The notes beneath the pieces are model-generated. The model worked only from the letters and a program-made list of their open reading frames with translations. It was not told where the DNA came from and made no database searches. From the NCBI GenBank assembly GCA_025454915.1, contig JALONN010000006.1:62001-126000 (forward strand): a DNA stretch of 64,000 bases. Reading direction: 5' to 3'. This document shows, in pieces, positions 47,501 through 55,565 of this stretch. The stretch comes from Raineya sp. (GTDB lineage Bacteria > Bacteroidota > Bacteroidia > Cytophagales > Thermonemataceae). Each line of letters begins with the position of its first letter. The first letter of the stretch is position 1. Made by a program: the position numbers and the translations under genes.

Positions 47501-48846
47501 TAGCAAGCAACAAACCATGAACCATTTCCAAATGTCCCTGGATCTGGTGCTGGGGTAGTAACATTAACTGTAATATTAGTTGTTGATGTTGTGCATCCAT
47601 TACTACCAGTGATGGTATAAGTAGTAGTTGTTGTTGGCGATGCTATTACAGTAGCTCCTGTTGTAGCACTTAGTCCAGTAGCAGGAGACCATGTATAAGT
47701 ATTTGCTCCTGAAGCTGTTAGTGTCACTTGTTCGCCAGGGCATATCGTAGCTGTATTAGGGGTAATAGTTACTGTTGGCACAGCACTAAAATTTACAGGT
47801 ACATTGGTTGTTTGTACACAACCTGTAGGTGTATGTGTTACTTGTAATGTATAAGTACCCGCTAAACCAACTGGTGTTGTAAAAGTTGCTGTTGTACCTG
47901 TAGCACCATTGGGTGCTGTCCATAAGTAAGAATAGTTTGCATTATTAATATTTGAAACTACTGAGAGATTGATTGATGAAGAAGCACAGATACTGGGTAT
48001 TGGCTGTGTTACCATATCAAAATCTGAGAGTTGCGTGATTTGTAAAGCTCCATAAGAAGCTCCCCCCCCCTCAGCCCAACGAAATTCAACTGTTGAGGCT
48101 GGTCCTAAAATTCCTCTATAGACATCTGGTCTTGGGGCACAACAGCCTCCATTACTGGCAACCACTACCCCATCAACAAGTAGCTGATAAGCATCATCAT
48201 GACCATTTGCATTGACAAGCCCTACCACATCAAATCGGTAATATCCACAAGTAAAATTTGTTCTTTTATAACTTACAGAATGATTATCAACAGTAACAGG
48301 ACAGCCCGTATAACCTGAAGCGGCTGAAGGTGTACTGCCATCTGACCATCTGTTTCGGGAGTCGAAATTAAAGGCCGGTTCTGTATAAGTTCCTTTATAG
48401 ACTAAACTTGTATTGGTAACAATATTTCCTGTATAAGCATATACATTCCATTGTCCATTTCCAAATATTGCAGGATTACCCACAACATTACTAATAGAAA
48501 GAGCCCCACTTGTATTGGAACTTGTAATAGCAGGGTCTGAGGCAATAATGCGTATTCTATAATTAGTTCCGTTGGGTGTTGCAATAGGAATTGTTGCACC
48601 TATAGTGCCAGATGTAACACTAATAAGAGTACCAATAGCTGTGGGACTGGCAAAACTTCCTAGTGCATCAGAAAGTTGTACAGTAAAAAAATTTCCTGCA
48701 TTAAAACTGCTGGAAACTGTAAAAGTAACAGATACATTATCTCCTCCACATAAATTATTGGGTGTAACTGTACCTACAGTAATTGTTTGCCCCTGTATAA
48801 TCTGTGTAAGAAAAATAAGTATTAGAGTTAGTGTAAAATTTCGCAT
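44527..48846 (-). CDS. Large secreted adhesin-like protein with three repeated PA14-like domains, Ig/PKD-like linkers and T9SS type A sorting domain
   Basis: 1439 aa; signal peptide; three FGNGxW...RTNFTCGxY...DDxYxLxxxG...CC domains; C-terminal LSIIPNPSNGENVLV...LAKGIYIVQVITETKLYQDKIVVK. Confidence 0.9.
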   Translation of the reverse strand: MRNFTLTLILIFLTQIIQGQTITVGTVTPNNLCGGDNVSVTFTVSSSFNAGNFFTVQLSDALGSFASPTAIGTLISVTSGTIGATIPIATPNGTNYRIRIIASDPAITSSNTSGALSISNVVGNPAIFGNGQWNVYAYTGNIVTNTSLVYKGTYTEPAFNFDSRNRWSDGSTPSAASGYTGCPVTVDNHSVSYKRTNFTCGYYRFDVVGLVNANGHDDAYQLLVDGVVVASNGGCCAPRPDVYRGILGPASTVEFRWAEGGGASYGALQITQLSDFDMVTQPIPSICASSSINLSVVSNINNANYSYLWTAPNGATGTTATFTTPVGLAGTYTLQVTHTPTGCVQTTNVPVNFSAVPTVTITPNTATICPGEQVTLTASGANTYTWSPATGLSATTGATVIASPTTTTTYTITGSNGCTTSTTNITVNVTTPAPDPGTFGNGSWFVACYRGNNFNTYFGNYTEPLLTFDSRNRWGTGASPSNASGYTGGCVVPDDQHSVIYRRTNFTCGYYQIDITNHDDYSYLYINGTLVSQKLFCCTSQNNVWRGFLGPTSTVEFRWREFGGGSHGGLRFTEISASQSPVTSPTAVTICQGSSTNITTTGLPTFAYSSTFGTTFDTFGANANITWTQVTGNVGDFTITPTGLNATVTANVTPTPNPATIRYTATDPTTGCSISRDVQITVDPLPSTAASASVTTICVGESSILTATGANTYQWYDQAIGGSLIGTGATVTVSPTTTTTYRLEGNNNCATVNATITITVVPKGAPPLTGTEFGNGEWIAHCYNGRLISTPTTVEYRGYYREKSLTFDSRTRWNQGNNPTLAVTLVDGSEGYSGCTVNNDNHSISWRRTNFTCGLYTIGVFVDDSYRLLINGVQVATGGCCGFVPNVWSGLLDATSTVELITQDTGGASYGGLSIGFSLGSPSTAIWTGAVNTNWFNPGNWCPTSPSDVTDVIIPGGGVVNFPVINATGAEARNIQIAVGATLTINTGFSLEVHGNYIQEGALVANTNSSVQIVHNATPVNTQIQVTGTGAFHNLNIDKTGNTVNLLTGIQVNNQLTLNNGELNLNSNTLTINNSALTAIVRNNNAFIRSETNSATNNSRICWNMGTTTGAFLFPFGVSSSEYIPVTFNKQTNTNANICISTRATLTADNTPWATGVTNVAGVSGATAINDVVDRWWDITSTVNPLPAPGANVTFNYRGSENTLANPRTDNLAVQHWNGTSWDAPYTASSAGVISGVGSVTAQNIRDFSPFVISREIRPLPVQLLNFSAQAKNSVVLLSWIIAQNVNNEFYTVERSGNGVQFEKIGTIKSENRDNYQWTDKKPLEGISYYRLKRQDDKGNIEYSQIEAVNFLTTIKEGLSIIPNPSNGENVLVILQTQVKEKGIINITDALGRNILQEMIDTDNNGRGDKQIRLGLAKGIYIVQVITETKLYQDKIVVK
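46096..46530 (-). repeat. Protein-level repeat copy 3 of the adhesin
   Basis: FGNGEWIAHCYNG...NHSISWRRTNFTCGLYTIGVFVDDSYRLLINGVQVATGGCCG...GGASYGGLSI. Confidence 0.85.
47122..47532 (-). repeat. Protein-level repeat copy 2 of the adhesin
   Basis: FGNGSWFVACYRG...QHSVIYRRTNFTCGYYQIDITNHDDYSYLYINGTLVSQKLFCC...GGGSHGGLRF. Confidence 0.85.
48022..48465 (-). repeat. Protein-level repeat copy 1 of the adhesin
   Basis: FGNGQWNVYAYTG...NHSVSYKRTNFTCGYYRFDVVGLVNANGHDDAYQLLVDGVVVASNGGCC...GGGASYGALQI. Confidence 0.85.
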
Positions 48847-49049
48847 AAACAGTGTATCTTTTAAATAAATTCATAGTATCAACAAAATTAAGTTGTGATT
48901 GCATCTATTAAAGCTTAATCTTTTTTATGAATAAAAAGTAACCTATAATTTTTAATGACAAAAATCATACTTTAATTACTTGATAAGCTAATTATTTTTT
49001 ATTAACATTGAATTAATGTATTGTTTATCACAACTAAAAACTTATTCCT

Positions 49050-50003
49050 ATGCTTACTGATGAAAAACTAATAGAAACTAAAAAATTTCTTGTTCCTTCA
49101 GATACAAAAATCAATCTGAAAGATTACTCCACAAAATATGAAGGTAAAGAGTTAAACAAAGAACAGGCAGAAAAGTTATTGGAGGAAGGTCGAAAACAAT
49201 TGGCAATTATCCAAGATAAATTGTATGCTCATAATCAATATAGTATTTTGATTATTTTTCAAGCTATGGATGCTGCAGGCAAAGATGGTGCAGTGAAGCA
49301 TATTATGTCAGGATTTAACCCTTTGGGAGTAAAAGTTTCAAGTTTTAAAGCTCCTACAGCCAATGAATTAGACCATGATTACTTTTGGAGACACATGCAA
49401 GCTCTCCCACCCAGAGGAGAAATTGGTATTCATAATCGTTCTCATTATGAAAATGTTTTAGTAACAAAAGTTCATCCAGAATATATTTTAGGCGAGAACA
49501 TACCAGGTATTAATCATATTAAAAAAATTAATAAAGAATTTTGGGAAGACCGATATAAGCAGATTAGACGTTTTGAAAAAAATTTAGCTGAAAATGGCAT
49601 GATTATTCTCAAATTTTTCTTACATGTTTCTAAAGATGAGCAGAAAAAACGTTTTTTAGAAAGAATTGATGATGAAAGTAAAAACTGGAAGTTTTCAGTA
49701 TCTGATTTAAAAGAACGTGGCTATTGGGATGATTATCAAAAAGCTTATGGAGAAGCTATTTCAGCTACATCAACAGATTATGCTCCTTGGTTTATTATTC
49801 CCGCTGATAATAAATGGTTTACACGCCTTGCCATAGCCTCTATTATTTACAAACAGTTTGAAAAGTTAGACTTAAGTTATCCGACTGTTAGCTTAGCCCA
49901 AAAAGAATCTTTACAAAAAGCAAAAGCTATGCTTTTAGCAGAAGATAATAACAAGTCAAAAGAAAAAAAAGAAGTGAAGGAAGTCAAAAAAACAAAGAAA
50001 TAG
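49050..50003 (+). CDS. Polyphosphate kinase 2 family protein
   Basis: IIFQAMDAAGKDGAVKHIMSGFNPLGVKVSSFKAPTANELDHDYFWR, GIHNRSHYENVLVTKVHP. Confidence 0.94.
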   Translation: MLTDEKLIETKKFLVPSDTKINLKDYSTKYEGKELNKEQAEKLLEEGRKQLAIIQDKLYAHNQYSILIIFQAMDAAGKDGAVKHIMSGFNPLGVKVSSFKAPTANELDHDYFWRHMQALPPRGEIGIHNRSHYENVLVTKVHPEYILGENIPGINHIKKINKEFWEDRYKQIRRFEKNLAENGMIILKFFLHVSKDEQKKRFLERIDDESKNWKFSVSDLKERGYWDDYQKAYGEAISATSTDYAPWFIIPADNKWFTRLAIASIIYKQFEKLDLSYPTVSLAQKESLQKAKAMLLAEDNNKSKEKKEVKEVKKTKK

Positions 50004-50006
50004 CTT

Positions 50007-50051
50007 AATTTTAACAACCTCTTTGCCTTGTGTAGAGAGGTTGTTAAAATT
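50007..50051 (+). repeat. Long inverted repeat between PPK2 gene and recF
   Basis: AATTTTAACAACCTCT-(13 nt)-AGAGGTTGTTAAAATT, 16-bp stem ending 8 nt before the recF start codon. Confidence 0.8.
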
Positions 50052-50059
50052 TAAAATAC

Positions 50060-51154
50060 ATGCCTAATAATCTTCAAATCATAAAAATTAAAGTTCAAAA
50101 TTTTAAAAATTACAAATATACCCTTGTAGATTTTGGTAATTGTTTACATACCATTATTTGTGGAGCCAATGGTATAGGAAAAACTAATTTACTAGATGCT
50201 ATATATTTTCTGTCTCTTACCAAGAGTGCATTCCACTCAGATAAACAGCTTATTAAACATGAGGAAATATTTTTCAGACTAGAAGCAGATTATCATATAG
50301 AAGATATAGATAAAAAAGCAATCGTCACTTATACTCCTTCCGAAAAAAAGAGTTTTATAGTTAATAATTATCATTATCCTTCATTGGCTGAGTATATTGG
50401 GCAGTTTCCTGTCATTCTGATAGCTCCTAATGATACAGATTTAATCAGAGAAGGTAGTGAAGAAAGGAGACGTTTTTTTGACACTTTGTTATGTCAAATA
50501 GATAAATCTTATTTACAAAAACTCTCCGAATGCAATAAGATTTTAAAACAAAGGAATGCCCTTCTTACGCATTTTAAGGAGCAAAGAAATATCAATACTA
50601 CATTGCTTGAAGTTTATGATGAGCAACTTTTACCCTTAATGGAGTTTATCTGCACAGCTCGAAGTAATCTTCTGAATAGTATTTCCTCAATTACTCAAAA
50701 GTATTATGATTCTATTGCCCAAAGCACAGAAAAAATAAACATGATATATCAATCTGATTGTTTAGATATTGACTTTAAAAATCACTTTAAAAATGCTCTT
50801 CAGAAAGATTATATGTTAGAAAGAACCACTCAGGGTATTCATAAAGATGATTTTGATTTTTTATTAGGAGACATACCTATTAAAAAATTTGGTTCTCAAG
50901 GACAACAAAAAACATTTGTAATTGCTCTAAAATTTGCTACTTTTGAAATCTTACGTAATACACTTAATATCACACCTATTCTACTATTGGATGATATTCT
51001 TGATAAGTTAGACCAGAATAGAACTGAACATTTGATGAAAATTGTAAGTCAAGAGCCTTTTGGACAAGTAATTGTAACAGAGGCAAATATTCATCGAGTA
51101 GAATATATTAATCAGAAGAAAAACTGGAAAATTATAGAAATTGATAAATTGTAA
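50060..51154 (+). CDS. recF: DNA replication and repair protein RecF
   Basis: ICGANGIGKTNLLDAIYFLSLTKSAF, GSEERRRFFDTLLCQID, GSQGQQKTFVIALKFA, PILLLDDILDKLD. Confidence 0.96.
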   Translation: MPNNLQIIKIKVQNFKNYKYTLVDFGNCLHTIICGANGIGKTNLLDAIYFLSLTKSAFHSDKQLIKHEEIFFRLEADYHIEDIDKKAIVTYTPSEKKSFIVNNYHYPSLAEYIGQFPVILIAPNDTDLIREGSEERRRFFDTLLCQIDKSYLQKLSECNKILKQRNALLTHFKEQRNINTTLLEVYDEQLLPLMEFICTARSNLLNSISSITQKYYDSIAQSTEKINMIYQSDCLDIDFKNHFKNALQKDYMLERTTQGIHKDDFDFLLGDIPIKKFGSQGQQKTFVIALKFATFEILRNTLNITPILLLDDILDKLDQNRTEHLMKIVSQEPFGQVIVTEANIHRVEYINQKKNWKIIEIDKL

Positions 51155-51187
51155 ACAGATTTTTAGAATTATTTAATAATTAAGAGA

Positions 51188-51997
51188 ATGGAAGCACTTT
51201 TAGAAACCACTAAATTTTTAGAAAATAAAATTCAATCACGCCCTCAAATAGGTATTATTTTAGGTACAGGACTTGGTGGATTGGTAAACCATGTAGAAAT
51301 CACTCAAAGTATTCCCTATGGAAATATCCCTAATTTCCCTGTTTCTACCGTAGAAAGTCATAAAGGCAAACTTATTTTAGGTAAAATTGGCGGAAAGGAA
51401 GTTATCATTATGCAAGGACGCTTCCACTACTACGAAGGGTATAGTATGGAGCAAATTACTTTTCCTGTTCGTGTAATGAAAATGCTGGGTGTAGAAACAC
51501 TATTTGTATCCAATGCGTCGGGAGGTTTACAACCTTACATGGAAGTAAGTGATTTAATGATTATTACTGACCACATTAATTTATTACCTGACAACCCTTT
51601 AAGAGGAAATCCATACCCCAAATTAGGTCCTCGTTTTCCTGATATGAGTGAGGCTTATGACAAGGCTCTCATTCAAAAAGCCGAAGAAATAGCTCTTAGA
51701 GAGCATTTTCATGTACATAAAGGTGTATATGTTAGTGTGGCAGGTCCAAATCTGGAAACCAAAGCAGAATATAAATATTTACGTATTATTGGTGGTGATG
51801 CTGTTGGAATGTCCACAGTACCCGAAATTATTGTAGCCAAACATCAGGGTATGCGTTGTTTTGCTATTTCTGTAATTACAGATGTGGGATTTGAAGATAA
51901 GATTAAGCAAGTATCTTTACAAGAAATTATTGATGCTGCAAACAAAGCAGAACCTGCCATGACAAAAATTATTACTGAATTAATTACTTGGTGTTAA
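51188..51997 (+). CDS. Purine-nucleoside phosphorylase (PNP class I/trimeric type)
   Basis: GIILGTGLGGL, VESHKGKLILG, MQGRFHYYEGYSMEQITFPVRVMK, VSNASGGLQP, GVYVSVAGPNLETKAEY, DAVGMSTVPEIIVAKH. Confidence 0.95.
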   Translation: MEALLETTKFLENKIQSRPQIGIILGTGLGGLVNHVEITQSIPYGNIPNFPVSTVESHKGKLILGKIGGKEVIIMQGRFHYYEGYSMEQITFPVRVMKMLGVETLFVSNASGGLQPYMEVSDLMIITDHINLLPDNPLRGNPYPKLGPRFPDMSEAYDKALIQKAEEIALREHFHVHKGVYVSVAGPNLETKAEYKYLRIIGGDAVGMSTVPEIIVAKHQGMRCFAISVITDVGFEDKIKQVSLQEIIDAANKAEPAMTKIITELITWC

Positions 51998-52024
51998 TCT
52001 AAATCTTTTTTCAAATAAAAAACT

Positions 52025-52618
52025 ATGCCATTACAATATCCTCTACACCTTGATTTTAAAATTGCAACACTAGCAAGTGATTTTAGTATAAAAGATAATG
52101 CTGGTAATGCTATAGCCTTTGTAAGACAGAAAATTTTTAAACTGAAAGAAGATGTTGTTGTATTCAACAACGAATCTCGCTCTCAGGAGTTATTTCGAAT
52201 CAAAGCAAATAAGTGGTTAGATTTCAATACAACCTACAACATCACAACTAAAGATGGGCAGAATGTAGGTAAAGTAGGTCGTAAAGGGATGCGTTCTATT
52301 TGGAAGGCTACTTATGATATTTTTGACCAAAATGACCAACATTTGTTTACAGTTCAAGAAGCGAATGCTTGGGTAAAAGTAATGGATGCTGTTGCTGGCG
52401 AAATTCCAATTTTAAATATTTTTACAGGCTATCTTTTCAATCCGAAATATTTAGTTCAAGATAAAAGTGGAAAAGTTTATTTTGAGTTGAAAAAACAACC
52501 TTCTTTCTTTGGACGTAAATTTAAGTTAGAAAAGATCACTGATATAGATGATTCTCAAGAAGGTCTTATCAATTTGGCTTTGATGATGATTGTTTTACTA
52601 GAGAGATATAGAGGCTAA
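52025..52618 (+). CDS. LURP-one/Tubby-C-terminal-like family protein
   Basis: FSIKDNAGNAIAFVRQKIFKLKEDVVVFNNESRSQELFRIKA...DGQNVGKVGRKGMRSIWKATYDIFD, LOR-like beta pattern. Confidence 0.65.
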   Translation: MPLQYPLHLDFKIATLASDFSIKDNAGNAIAFVRQKIFKLKEDVVVFNNESRSQELFRIKANKWLDFNTTYNITTKDGQNVGKVGRKGMRSIWKATYDIFDQNDQHLFTVQEANAWVKVMDAVAGEIPILNIFTGYLFNPKYLVQDKSGKVYFELKKQPSFFGRKFKLEKITDIDDSQEGLINLALMMIVLLERYRG

Positions 52619-52657
52619 TTTTTACTGTTTGTTTATTAATCTTTTTAATCATATTTT

Positions 52658-53539
52658 ATGTATAATCAACCCATGCTTAAAGAAAATAGCCTTCAGGGAA
52701 AAACACTTATTGTAACAGGAGGCGGAACAGGTTTAGGGTACTCTATGAGCAAATATTTCCTTGAGTTAGGAGCTAATGTGGTCATTATGAGTCGTAAACT
52801 TGATGTTTTAGAAGAATCTGCTCAGATATTATCCAAAGAAACAGGTAATACAAATGTGTTACCTCTTGCATGTGATGTACGAAAATACGAAGATATAGAG
52901 GCTGTACTTAAAACTTCTGTTGATAAGTTTGGAAAGGTAAATGGTTTGGTAAACAATGCTGCTGGTAATTTTATCAGTCCTACAGAAAGGCTTTCTAACA
53001 GAGCTTTTGATACTGTAGTAGATATTGTTTTGAAAGGAACATATAATTGTACATTGGCTTTGGGAAAATACTGGATAGAAAATCAAATACCTGCTTCTGT
53101 ACTTAGTATTGTAACTACTTATGCATGGACTGGTTCAGGCTATGTGGTACCTTCGGCTTGTGCAAAGGCAGGAGTATTGGCTCTTACACGTTCTTTAGCT
53201 GTGGAATGGGCTAAATATAAAATCAGATTTAATGCAATTGCTCCTGGTCCGTTTCCTACTCCTGGTGCTTGGGAGCGTTTATTCCCGCCTGCTTTAGCAG
53301 AAACAGATTTAGGTAAAAAACTTTCTCCAGAACATAGAGTACCTCTAGGCAGAGTAGGCGAACACCAAGAGCTTGCTAATTTGGCTGCTTATTTGGTATC
53401 AGATTTTTCATCTTATGTGAATGGAGAGGTAATAACCATAGATGGTGGAGAATGGATAAAAGGAGCTGGAGAATTCAATGATCTCAATGAAATGCCTAAC
53501 CAAATGTGGGATTTTTTAGAGCAAATGCGTAAAAAATAA
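52658..53539 (+). CDS. SDR-family oxidoreductase (2,4-dienoyl-CoA reductase-like)
   Basis: TGGGTGLGYSMSKYF, NNAAGNFISPTERLS, KAGVLALTRSLAVEWAKYKIRFNAIAPGPFPTPGAWERL. Confidence 0.92.
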   Translation: MYNQPMLKENSLQGKTLIVTGGGTGLGYSMSKYFLELGANVVIMSRKLDVLEESAQILSKETGNTNVLPLACDVRKYEDIEAVLKTSVDKFGKVNGLVNNAAGNFISPTERLSNRAFDTVVDIVLKGTYNCTLALGKYWIENQIPASVLSIVTTYAWTGSGYVVPSACAKAGVLALTRSLAVEWAKYKIRFNAIAPGPFPTPGAWERLFPPALAETDLGKKLSPEHRVPLGRVGEHQELANLAAYLVSDFSSYVNGEVITIDGGEWIKGAGEFNDLNEMPNQMWDFLEQMRKK

Positions 53540-53620
53540 CAAACAGTAGTATATATCTAAAAATCAACTTATTACAAAAAAAATAGTTTTGTTTTTATAA
53601 TCATCTACAAAATTTTCTTT

Positions 53621-53651
53621 GCCGTAAATCATAAAAAATTATATTTACGGC
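53621..53651. promoter_or_regulatory. Inverted repeat upstream of the HAMP kinase-like gene
   Basis: GCCGTAAAT-(13 nt)-ATTTACGGC, ending 13 nt upstream of the start codon. Confidence 0.6.
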
Positions 53652-53664
53652 ATACTTTATTTCT

Positions 53665-55509
53665 ATGTTGTTTCAGTATATCAATAATACCAAACTACGA
53701 AGAAAGTTATTCATTGCTTTTTTTACTTTTACCTGCATCATCATTTTGGTAGCGGGTATGAGTTTTTGGTTTTATAGCAAAAGAGATAATATTCAGGAAA
53801 TAACCTCTCAGATTGAAGAAATTACGACAGATGTATTAAAACTTGTAAAATTAGAAGGAGATTTTTTTGAACAGGAACTTTTAAAAACTGATTTTTTCAA
53901 AAATGGCAGAAGTCAATATCATCAAAGAAACAAAGCTTTGATGCAAGATATTCAACGCAGAATACAAATTCTTTTAAAAAAACCAGAAATAAAAGATTTT
54001 GAAGTGGATACAAAACTTTCTCAGTTATCATTAGAGTTGAGCGAGTATGAGAAAAAATTTAATAAAACAGTCCGATTTTATTTTGAAAAAGGAACTAAAG
54101 ATGAAGGTTTAGAAGGAAAACTGAGATCTATCGCAGTTGAATTAGAGAATAATAAAAATGTACCCTTAATTGTGCTTTTAAACTTGAGAAGGTATGAAAA
54201 AGATTATATCATGCGAAAAGATTCTGTAAGTATAGCTCTTTTTAATATTCGTATCCAAGAAGCTAAAACTGCTATTCCAAAAGAATTTTTACCACAGTTA
54301 GAAGCCTATGAAGGAGCCTTTTTACAAATGGTTGAAATTGATAAAGTATTAGGATTATCTAATGACAGCAAAGGTACGGGTTTGAGGATACAAATGCGTG
54401 AACATAGTGAGAATGCTATTAAACTAATAGAAATTACAAGTAATAGAGTAGAAAAGCGTGTACAAGGCATGCGAGGGGAATTTCAAAATATATTTGTGAT
54501 TACTTTGCTCATTGTAATCGTTTTAAGTTTGACGTTTAGTTATTTTTTGTCTTTTTTCATGACTATTCCAGTAACGGAGCTTTCAAGGTCTATGCAAAAA
54601 GCTGTAGAAATGAACTTTTCTGAAGATTTGAAACCTGCAAGAAAATACACCAATGATGAAATTGGTATCCTGACAGACGAATTTAATTTGATGATTAGGC
54701 GTATCCAAGAACAATTTAAAGAGATTAAAAGTAATGCTCACTTACTTGAATCCAGCAATCAAGAGTTACAGGGAGCTAATGCACAACTCGCTGATTCTGA
54801 GAAGAGATTAGAAAAATTTTTATTACTAAAAGATACATTATTCACCATTATTACTCAGGATTTAAAAAGCCCTCTCAATTCTCTCAAAGGTTTTCTGAGT
54901 CTGATGCAACATCATCCTGATACATTTAGTCCACAAGAACTTGCAGGAGTAGCAAGTGATATGTATTTATCTTTTGATAAGATTACTGTTCTGATGAACT
55001 CTTTGGTACAATGGTCACAGGCTCAAACAGGTGATTTGGCATACAATCCTAATCAGTTTAATATCAGCAAGATGCTGGAACAAGTTTTAGCATATCATTC
55101 ACAAATGGCTCAAAGTAAAAATATTAAAATTATTAATCATGTTCGCCAACAAGATGTTACTGTTGTTGGTGATAAAGACATGATTAATTTTACATTACGT
55201 AACTTGCTTTCTAATGCCATTAAATTTACACATGAAGGTGGAACAGTCGAAATTTTTGCAAAACCCAGAGGCAAAAACATGATGATGTTTACTATCAAAG
55301 ATACAGGTGTAGGAATGACTCAAGAACTTTTAGAAAAAATTTTCCAGCCCGAAGTACACATTTCGATGCTTGGAACAAATAATGAGAAAGGCTCTGGCTT
55401 TGGATTGATGATGTGTAAAGATTTCGTTCAAAAAAATGAAGGCAAATTATACATCGAAAGTGAATCAGGGAAAGGAACAAGTGTTCATTTTACTCTTAAG
55501 AAAGCATAA
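53665..55509 (+). CDS. HAMP sensor histidine kinase-like protein lacking the canonical phospho-acceptor His
   Basis: Two TMs, HAMP, coiled coil, H-box-like LFTIITQDLKSPLNSLKGF (Q in place of H), N-box NLLSNAIKF, G1 DTGVGM, G2 GSGFGLMMCKDF. Confidence 0.88.
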   Translation: MLFQYINNTKLRRKLFIAFFTFTCIIILVAGMSFWFYSKRDNIQEITSQIEEITTDVLKLVKLEGDFFEQELLKTDFFKNGRSQYHQRNKALMQDIQRRIQILLKKPEIKDFEVDTKLSQLSLELSEYEKKFNKTVRFYFEKGTKDEGLEGKLRSIAVELENNKNVPLIVLLNLRRYEKDYIMRKDSVSIALFNIRIQEAKTAIPKEFLPQLEAYEGAFLQMVEIDKVLGLSNDSKGTGLRIQMREHSENAIKLIEITSNRVEKRVQGMRGEFQNIFVITLLIVIVLSLTFSYFLSFFMTIPVTELSRSMQKAVEMNFSEDLKPARKYTNDEIGILTDEFNLMIRRIQEQFKEIKSNAHLLESSNQELQGANAQLADSEKRLEKFLLLKDTLFTIITQDLKSPLNSLKGFLSLMQHHPDTFSPQELAGVASDMYLSFDKITVLMNSLVQWSQAQTGDLAYNPNQFNISKMLEQVLAYHSQMAQSKNIKIINHVRQQDVTVVGDKDMINFTLRNLLSNAIKFTHEGGTVEIFAKPRGKNMMMFTIKDTGVGMTQELLEKIFQPEVHISMLGTNNEKGSGFGLMMCKDFVQKNEGKLYIESESGKGTSVHFTLKKA

Positions 55510-55528
55510 ATATTAAAACCTTTTTTTA

Positions 55529-55564
55529 AAAACAAAAGCCTACAAATGTGTAGGCTTTTGTTTT
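55529..55564. terminator. Bidirectional terminator
   Basis: AAAACAAAAGCCTACA-AATG-TGTAGGCTTTTGTTTT perfect 16-bp stem. Confidence 0.88.
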
Positions 55565-55565
55565 A

